Source: Neckera pumila (taxonomy: Eukaryota > Streptophyta > Bryopsida > Hypnales > Neckeraceae). From it: DNA of 64,000 nucleotides. Under the pieces are notes generated by a model. The model ran no database searches, was not told the DNA's origin, and saw only the letters and a program-made list of their open reading frames with translations. Position numbers and translations under genes: made by a program. The number at the start of each line of letters is the position of its first letter. The first letter of the stretch is position 1. Shown piece after piece: positions 57,526 to 64,000 of this stretch. The DNA lies in NCBI GenBank assembly GCA_963969595.1, contig OZ018408.1, positions 13,141,823-13,205,822 on the forward strand, written 5' to 3'.

Positions 57526-57947
57526 AATATAAAGAAAGAAATCTATTCTTTATTACACAAAGAAATATATTCTTCCTCGATTGTAGCTTTCTATTTTAAC
57601 CAATTATAGTGTTGTCTTGCATAATGATAGTTTGACACTCAATTTGCCTTGCATGTATGCTTGACAAAATGTCATTGAATCTATATAATAGAAGATTGGA
57701 TTGGAATCCAATACAAACCACTTGCCATAGCAAAAGTTGTTTCTACAACTTTATTATTTTTGTACCAAAAAAAAAGAACAAAATAGAGCCTCTTATTTAC
57801 CTAGAATTTTTTATCAAGAGGTGAGGAACTATTGATGTGCATATCCCGATAGCTAATCAAGCTCTGGGAGGCATAAGGAGAAATCATAGCACGCATGTAT
57901 GTAAAGGTGGTGCACTTAGGAAATATCACCTTTAGTGGTTCTTCCTT

Positions 57948-58498
57948 GTCGCAACCAGAATTTTGGTTTTCCTTTGCTTACCTAAAAGTTGGAACAGAAT
58001 CGAGTAATTAGGATCCGGATCCTACTAAGAGGCAAAAGAAGACTGAAGATAGACGAAACTAATCCAGTAAGGGGTAAACTGGATCTGATCCAGTCAAGAG
58101 TATTAGTACTCAGGAGCGGAATTACATCTGGAACTGATCTCGGATCGGATTAGGGTTGAACCGGATTACTATGAACCGGACCGGAAAAGGTCATAATGAC
58201 CAGCCAGAGGTCCTGGGACTATTTAAAGGCTGGTCGTCCCCCTTTTCACTTCTTTACTTCCCTCAAATTTTGGAGCTGATCTTGAGCGCTTTAACGCCTT
58301 CGTCTGCGCTAGAGTCGTTGTGTGAGTGTAAACTTCAAGCCGGGTACGTCAGAGTGCAGGAGAGGTCAAACTTGTGTGGGCTGCAGATTTTGTGTTGTCT
58401 TCTGATTGAGATCGGACGAGAGGAAGTGAGGAACGGGACGTGCGGCTAGGAGAGAGTGAGGTAGCGACCGGGAAGGATCTAGTTAGCAATTTGTATTT
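57948..58498 (+). other. GC-richer leader of the gag-like unit
   Basis: Base composition rises sharply here. Repeated GGATCCGG/CCGGA words and a TATA-like CTATTTAAAGG at about 58219 suggest a promoter or LTR/UTR of a retroelement. Exact terminal repeats were not found. Confidence 0.35.
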
Positions 58499-60150
58499 AT
58501 GCCTCAGCTTCATAAGAACAGACCGGGAGCGCCCAGTTCCTCCTCCGAGATTAAGCTCCGGAAAGTAGTTCCGGTCATCCCTTCTGAGGAACCAGCGAGG
58601 ACCGAGCTCATGGAGGATCTCAACACGATGGGCTGTTTGGTGTTGATGGATAAACCCTGGGGATTTAGAGAGGAGCGGATGGTGAGAGAGCTCAAGGGGA
58701 AAATGTCAAATTAGTTCAACAACACTGTCTGGGGGCATCCAACCGAGTGGGAAGTAGAGAGGTGGAGGGAAGTCTACAACTTCTGGATAGGAGGTTCCGG
58801 CATGGCGGGACGGAGAGCAGAGTTCATCTATGATAAGTTTCATGAAGAGCCGAGTAGCAAGGACGGATACGCAGTCACCAATTGCAAAAGCAACCGGCAC
58901 CTCCGCCTTCTCCATTTCCTAATTCCGATCATCCACCCGGAGAACTTGACGAAGGTGACGATGACCATCGGCAACACCATTTTCGGTTCTCTGAGCGGGG
59001 AATGGAAAATAAACTGGGCCGGATCTTTTGCAATTTGGTATTCCAACTTGTGACAAGGGTTGAAAAGAGTAGGGTCACTCCTTTGAGTCCCTATCTCTTT
59101 CACCTCTACCATTGCAACCAACTCCTCACGGACATGGAGGAGAAAACGTGGAACCTTTAGGAATCTATCCTGAAGTATGGGGAGTCGGGTTCGGATGACA
59201 AGCCGGAGGATGCAATGGGGTCCAAACCTGAGACAGAAGAGGAAGATGAGGAGGAGCACCTCAGGATGAGGAAGCGGATGACGACGACGCCTCCTCACAA
59301 GAGAGGAACCCCTCCTACCAACTGGTCGACTCCTGAACAGGGACTGGAAATGGAGATACCAGAGGCCGAAGACTCAAATGATCCGTTCAATCAGCTGACC
59401 GTTATTCTTTGCGAGATACAAGCGGATTAGAAGATCAAGAGGAGAATCCTCGCTAGTATCGAAGAGCTGGTGGGTGCGCCGAGAGATAGCAGTCTACCGG
59501 GTAAAGTAGCACAGTACATCTCCAATCCGGATGAGCACCGGATGTAGGAGGCGGAGATTTGTCGCCTTCAAGAGGAAGTCAACACTTTGAAGGCAGAGAT
59601 AGTCGCCTTCAAAGAGGACAAGGCCGCAATCCGGGAAATGACGGACGCAACCTGGAAGGTGGCCGAGACGGTAAGGGCCACCCTCGGAGAGTCCGGATCC
59701 GCCGTTGTCAAGGCGAAGTTATTTGACAAAGGGATACATGAGGAGAAGAAGGTATCCGGTTCCCGGATAGTTCGGATCCTGACTGATATTACCGATTGGG
59801 TGGAAGTGGCAATGATGGCGGCCAGGGAGGTAGTCAACTGGATGGACATCAGCAGCCAGAAGTTGAACGGGTCCATGTACTCCCGGGAGATTCAACTTTC
59901 GGACCTCTCGCTGCCGGATTCATTCGTAGTTGGAGGATCAAATCTGAGGGAGCCCAAGGATCGGACTCCCGAGTCAAAAAAGAGTCAACGAAGGACTGGC
60001 CCTGGACATCCAATTCATTTAGATTCATCGCCAAGATCAAATCTTCCGGATCCTGCTGCCGGGGAGCAGAGCAGGAACTTGACCAAAATTTTCAACCAAC
60101 TGCCCGCGGAACCTAAGAATCCTACATTGGGTGGAAGAATTGCAGAGTAG
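58499..60150 (+). pseudogene. Decayed gag-like retroelement reading frame
   Basis: One long protein can be followed through the region with one frame change (near 59045) and four internal stops, all TAG (58712, 59158, 59428, 59545). The N-terminal half reads EMPxxEWxVERWREVYNFWI-like sequence (seen: EWEVERWREVYNFWIGG), then SPYLFHLYHCNQLLTDMEE. An acidic stretch (ETEEEDEEEH) follows, then a coiled-coil region (EAEICRLQEEVNTLKAEIVA, 59548-59640) and a Ser/Pro-rich tail. This resembles gag-type proteins of large plant LTR or TR-GAG elements, but no zinc knuckle, protease or RT was found. The family is not named. Confidence 0.5.
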
Positions 60151-61260
60151 ACAGGTAGGAATGTAATTTTTGTAAGATAGTTAGGACTGGATCGGATATT
60201 GATCCGGTCTGGCCAGTTAGGACCGGACCCGGAAGTCCCGCGCGGATTTCCGGGGGCCTTTTTGCCTTTGTAAATCAAGTTGTATATAAGTCAGCCCCTG
60301 CTTGAGAGTTGCGAGTCTTTTTGTCCAAATTTCGTTTGTATCTTCTCTTGGCTTCTTGTTGTGTGTCTCTCCTGTGCGTGGCAAGGCTGTGTAGTGAGGA
60401 GTTAGAAAGGTGCACGTTGATTTGGGTGTGATTTCTCCCTTTGGTGTTCTTGTTTTGATCTTATGTGTAAGTGAGCGGGTTGTAAAAGAGTTGGGAGTGG
60501 ATTTCAGTTTCTCAGCACTTCTAAGGTTTAGGTTTCCGGGCAAGACAACCGTTGTTAGGCTAGGCGGATAGGGAAGGATTCCTTAGTCACGCTAAAATTC
60601 CTGGGTGGGAAATCCGGTTGAGTGTCCGATCTCTAGAGAGATCTCGTTGCCCTAGTTGGTAAACAATAGAACCTTTAGTCGATGTTGGAACGGACTGGTA
60701 CACTTGTAACCGCTTGTCTTCGTACAGACGGAACTTGACGCTAAGATCGTTGTAGTACAAGAGGATCGTATGGAGGGTCTTTGTGTGACCGGTGATCCGG
60801 AGAGTTCTCTGGGTTGCTGTGAAGGATTAAACCGGATCCGGATTAGTGTAGGAGGTTGGAGAGTAGAAGAGTGGGTCTTCAGCCACTATAAGTCACGGAA
60901 AGAGTGGTGGGCCTGCCACTCTCAAAAGCAAGCGAGAAACCCTCTGATGGGGAAATAGAGGTAAAATTAAATTGGATGAGAGTAAGGGTGAATAGGAGTT
61001 GATCAGACCGGGTCAGATAGCTGGCCGGATCGGGATAGGAGAAAAGGATCTAATTGTAGTTTTCGGTGTTGTTGTGTTTCTGGTTGTGGTGTTAGGACCG
61101 GAAGAAGAAATATAGATATTGACTGAGCTTAGAGACCAAATAAGGCTAGATACTTCACAGAATCTCGCGGGTTTGATCTTCAGAGTCACTTTGTTATACT
61201 TTAGAGTGGTTTTTGGTAGTATGACTGGGAATTTGCTTGCCCTATGCTGCGACACTCCTA
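60151..61260 (+). other. 3' non-coding part of the GC-rich unit
   Basis: Contains a second TATA-like site (TGTATATAAGTCAG near 60276) after CCGGACCCGG-type words, and many GGATCCGG/CCGGATC repeats. Composition returns to AT-rich near 61260. No supported gene. Confidence 0.35.
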
Positions 61261-61311
61261 GAAACAAAATACATTCAATCCAACTAATTTGAAATATGAT
61301 TTTCATCAAAT

Positions 61312-61480
61312 AATTTGTTTGTCTCGTAGAATTGTATATATAGTGTGCAACAAAAAAATTTGCTTATCCCGCAAGATTATATATATAGTTGCAATAAAAA
61401 ATTGCTTATCTTGCAGGATTGTGTGTATCGTTGCAACAAAAATTGTTTATTCCATAGGATTGTGTTTATAATTGTAGAGT
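61312..61480 (+). repeat. Diverged tandem repeat, about 45-50-bp unit
   Basis: Four degenerate units with TGTNTATNNTTGCAACAAAAA-like cores: starts near 61316, 61360, 61404 and 61444, each TTGNTTATCC-like then TATATAGT or TGTATCGT. The open frame across it is only a product of the repeat. Confidence 0.65.
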
Positions 61481-61909
61481 CAAGGAAAGCATCACAGGAC
61501 TCATTAGTAGAAGTATCCTCAATAAAATATGCTTATAGGACTTTAGCTCCAAATTGACCTATAGATGGATCAAAGCATAATTTGAGATTTCCAAAATCCA
61601 AATATTAATGTTGCAAAGAAAGAACAACATAGCAACATAGCAAAAACAATGTTTTATAAGAAATAGTGGTGGAGATAGATGTACTTACAAAAAAGATGCT
61701 AAAAAATAATATATTATAATAATTGCTTTGCAAATAAATGCACTTTTGCAGTCTTTGCTCATGAGAAATAATTACCGCCATCAAGTGCTAGTTGTACAAA
61801 AAGAAGAGGCTGAAATCTTGGTAGTTTCATATTAGTAGTAGCCACTAGTATTGTTGTAGATGGAACAATGTAAGAGGTTGAAATATTTATGATAGAGAAG
61901 AAATTGAAA

Positions 61910-62100
61910 AATATGGGATTGAAAATAAAATAAAATATAAAGATAAAGATAAAAATTAAAATTAAAATTAAATATAAAGATAAAGATAAAATAAAATAAA
62001 AATAAAATAAAATTACAAATATAGATAAAGGTAAAGATAAAAATAAAGATAAAAAATTTAAATAATAATAAATTAGATAAAAGATAAAAATAATTTATGC
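61910..62100. repeat. Low-complexity (AAAATAAAGATA)n tract
   Basis: A nearly pure A/T/G-poor run of AAATAA, AAAGATA and TTAAAA units. No other content. Confidence 0.85.
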
Positions 62101-62350
62101 TTTGAGTAAGAGGAGAAACGGTAAGAAGAGGCCAGAGTTGGGCGGGGTGGGGCCAACAAAGGATAAATAATGGATAGAAATACTAGCTTTAAACTCCAAC
62201 AACAAAATTGAAATTGGAAGTTTTAAAACATAAGAAACTCAAAACAATAGGTACAAAGAGCATGCTAGTAACCTCTTTCAAAACAAAACAAAAACAAAAT
62301 CTGAAATGCAAATGCAAAGCTCAAAATAAAAATCATCAAAGAGCATGTGA

Positions 62351-62572
62351 TAATGTGTTGGGAATAGAAAACAAAACAAAAACACAAAAGTTGTAAAATC
62401 AAAGTATGCAAGAAGAAAGAAGTGAATATATTCAAAGTAGGCTTGAAACTATATATCAAGAAAAAGAATATAAATAGTCACTCATCCTCTACTATTAGTC
62501 CAAGGGATTCTAATTAAGTAAACTATAGTGAATTACAGTGGAGAATGTATTGATAGAATATATTTCTTAGAA
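62351..62572 (+). repeat. LTR-like repeat, copy 2
   Basis: Direct match of 55528-55735, including GAATATAAATAG and CTCATCCTCTAC. See copy 1 for interpretation. Confidence 0.45.
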
Positions 62573-62905
62573 ATAAAAAATACTAGTTGTAAATCGTTCC
62601 AAAAAACACAAACAAGTCAACAATTATTGACTTTATTGGACTTCGGCCAAGAGAAAATGAGAAATTTAATGCTTCATGCATGCAAACTCTACTTTTTGCT
62701 GCCCAAACTCAAGGCCTAATCAGATGCTATGCATTACTGAGGCATTTAGAAAATGTAGAGGACAAGAACAAATTGTGTATGCAAATTTATGACAAAGATA
62801 ATACTGCTAAGCATTGCAAAAAAATCTTAGCAAATGATTTAACATCTGATAATTAACTAGCATAGAAGCCTGAATTATGAAGCGTCAACAAAATGTATAA
62901 TTTAA

Positions 62906-63850
62906 TCCGTACATTAGAGGAAATCTAGACCCTCTGGAGGGCCGTTTGAGTGTATGAAAATGTGCAATTACAAAAGAAAAAGTTAAAATAATAATATAAA
63001 TAATAATATAATTTTCTCAAAAATGTGATCACGGTGTGTGCCATGCTAGATTGGGAACTTAAAAAAATTCAAAAAATTCAAAAATTGAAAAAAAAAAAAA
63101 ATTTACTTTGGATTTTGACATCCAATGAATGTCAAAATTTCCTCTAATGAAGGACCATTGTCCATTGGGGGACAAATGAAATTTTGGATAGATACCTGTG
63201 GTCTCAATTTTTGTCTTGATTTTTTGAAACTTTTTCTGAAGATAGAAAAATTGATTGTCTTCATATTATTTTTATTCTTTTTCAATCAATGCTCGGGAAC
63301 AAAAGTTATGTCTAAATAAGCTCAAAACAGGGGAGAGCGGGCAACAAAAAAAATTCAAAAATTTAAATTTTTTTTTTTTTCTCAGAGATTAAATTTTTAT
63401 CTATGTGGAAAGCTTTGATTTGTTACATTTAGATTTGTTATGAGAAAGTTATGGACAATCTTATTTTTAGGCAATTAAAGCATCTTCTTGAAAAAATAAC
63501 TTGTAGGATTCATTTTTTAATACAATTTAAAAATAAAGAAATTCCACATGGTTTAATTTGCTTGCTAGAACAATCTCATGATTGTGATTAGTGCACTGAG
63601 TTCTATCATAGAGATACAAATGACTTAGATTTTCCTTCTATATTGTACTATTTCTACTTATCAATTTTTTCAAGAATGGAAATAAATATTTTTTTGAATT
63701 TCTTTATTTTTTCCCAGACTCTCAAATCAATTCTCCATCACAAAAATTTTAAGCTCAAAACTTTGTATTGCAAAAAGTTAAAGTTAAGAAGGTTGAAAGT
63801 CAAATAATCTAGTCCCAAAATGTGTTGAAAAACCTGTTTTCTTCACTTTA
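62906..63850 (-). mobile_element. Subfamily B element, copy B13, with D insertion and E at the far side
   Basis: TTAA at 62902-62905, then TCCGTA, then the D element, then AAGGACCATTGTCC. Without the D element the end reads TCCGTAAAGGACC, the normal B terminus with two changes. The body is collinear with B4 until CTTCACTTTA at 63850, where E2 begins. Confidence 0.8.
62912..63149 (+). mobile_element. D-family element (238 bp), no target duplication
   Basis: CATTAGAGGAAATCTAGACC...ATTTCCTCTAATG. It splits the terminal repeat of B13 between TCCGTA and AAGGACC with no duplicated base. Confidence 0.85.
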
Positions 63851-64000
63851 TCCCCTAAATGACGGACTCATGATCATTGATTTCAAACCTCACTGCCCAT
63901 CACTCAGTTTGCTACCATTTTGCAAAAAAATGTGTATGAGAATTTTTATATTTATTTTTCAAAGATGGAATTACATGTTTTCTTTAGTTCACAAAAAATT
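63851..64000 (-). mobile_element. E-family element E2, runs off the window
   Basis: Starts TCCCCTAAATGACGGACTCA (or CCCC after a TTAT target) and continues as the reverse of the right end of E1, with TCAAACCTCACTGCCCATCA. Nested in B13. The other end is beyond the window. Confidence 0.65.

Larger units (their letters stand above)
56520..57931. repeat. 1.4-kb inverted repeat carrying Copia fragments head-to-head
   Basis: Arms 56520-57209 and 57238-57931 are inverted copies with a 28-bp spacer. They differ by scattered substitutions and small indels, and the match is continuous enough for a long hairpin. No terminal motif or target duplication was seen, so it looks like an inverted duplication of retroelement sequence rather than a classic MITE. 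Confidence 0.88.

Noticed and set aside
58156..58449. 97-codon plus-strand frame before the gag-like unit
   Set aside because: It spans the TATA-like leader and has no motif; probably a chance frame in GC-richer DNA.
58499..60150. Reassigned TAG codon or programmed readthrough
   Set aside because: The frame also has a shift near 59045, and the window's other genes use ordinary stops. Decay by CAG to TAG change is simpler.

Overview
The window is eukaryotic nuclear DNA from a land plant. The clearest gene (1-2134) is a spliced GEM-like GRAM-domain gene with canonical GT-AG introns. The rest is AT-rich, gene-poor and built mostly from transposable elements of plant type: Copia and LINE remnants, CACTA-, Harbinger-, pogo- and mariner-like non-autonomous elements. 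The protein style (GEM-like sequence, a small Gly-rich protein, a short plant-specific DUF-like protein) makes me lean to a bryophyte or other early-diverging land plant, but the sequence does not fix the species.

Gene content is low. I support the 3' part of a GEM-like gene (1-2134, +), a small unrecognised plant protein at 23952-24314 (-), and two copies of a secreted or membrane-anchored glycine-rich protein (38713-38985 and 51750-52070, both +). The two copies lie in a segmental duplication of about 2.3 kb (about 37215-39535 and 50465-53645). Exon-like remnants lie at 3385-4450 and near 25200. No tRNA, rRNA, CRISPR or bacterial-type operon was seen.

The dominant structure is one superfamily of non-coding elements, mostly 910-965 bp, with termini CCCCTAAAG...CTTTAGGGG and a 4-bp target duplication, usually TTAA. 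I count about 20 copies, roughly a quarter of the window: subfamily A (5713, 10702, 40229, 46232, 47748), subfamily B (7248, 9032, 9577, 13777, 16212, 17367, 18765, 31711, 33838, 47194, about 49600, 52637, 53935, 62906), a relative E (54224, 63851) and a 73-bp miniature (39981). Termini and TTAA targets resemble piggyBac (Sola3 also uses TTAA). Two copies are flanked by perfect TTAG and TTAT duplications instead, and the TTAT case has its empty site inside the window.

The elements are nested. At 9032-12517 a B element holds a second B element and a LINE, and the LINE holds an A element. Removing the insertions restores a 923-bp B element. Other families use these elements as targets: a family with GGGTGATTGC ends and 4-bp duplications (S: 19334, 27683, 29443, 34977), and a family with CATTAGAG ends that leaves no target duplication at all (D: 20639, 33883, 36782, 47244, 62912). 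CACTA-like (12998, 48928), pogo-like (36614) and TA-target (5591, 30442, 43663) elements complete the set.

Two very long palindromes stand out: a 1.0-kb Harbinger-like foldback (42464-43485) and a 1.4-kb inverted repeat carrying two head-to-head copies of a Copia reverse-transcriptase fragment (56520-57931). Next to the latter is a GC-richer island (about 57950-61250) with a decayed gag-like reading frame whose in-frame stops are all TAG. All calls were made by eye; no search or alignment program was run.
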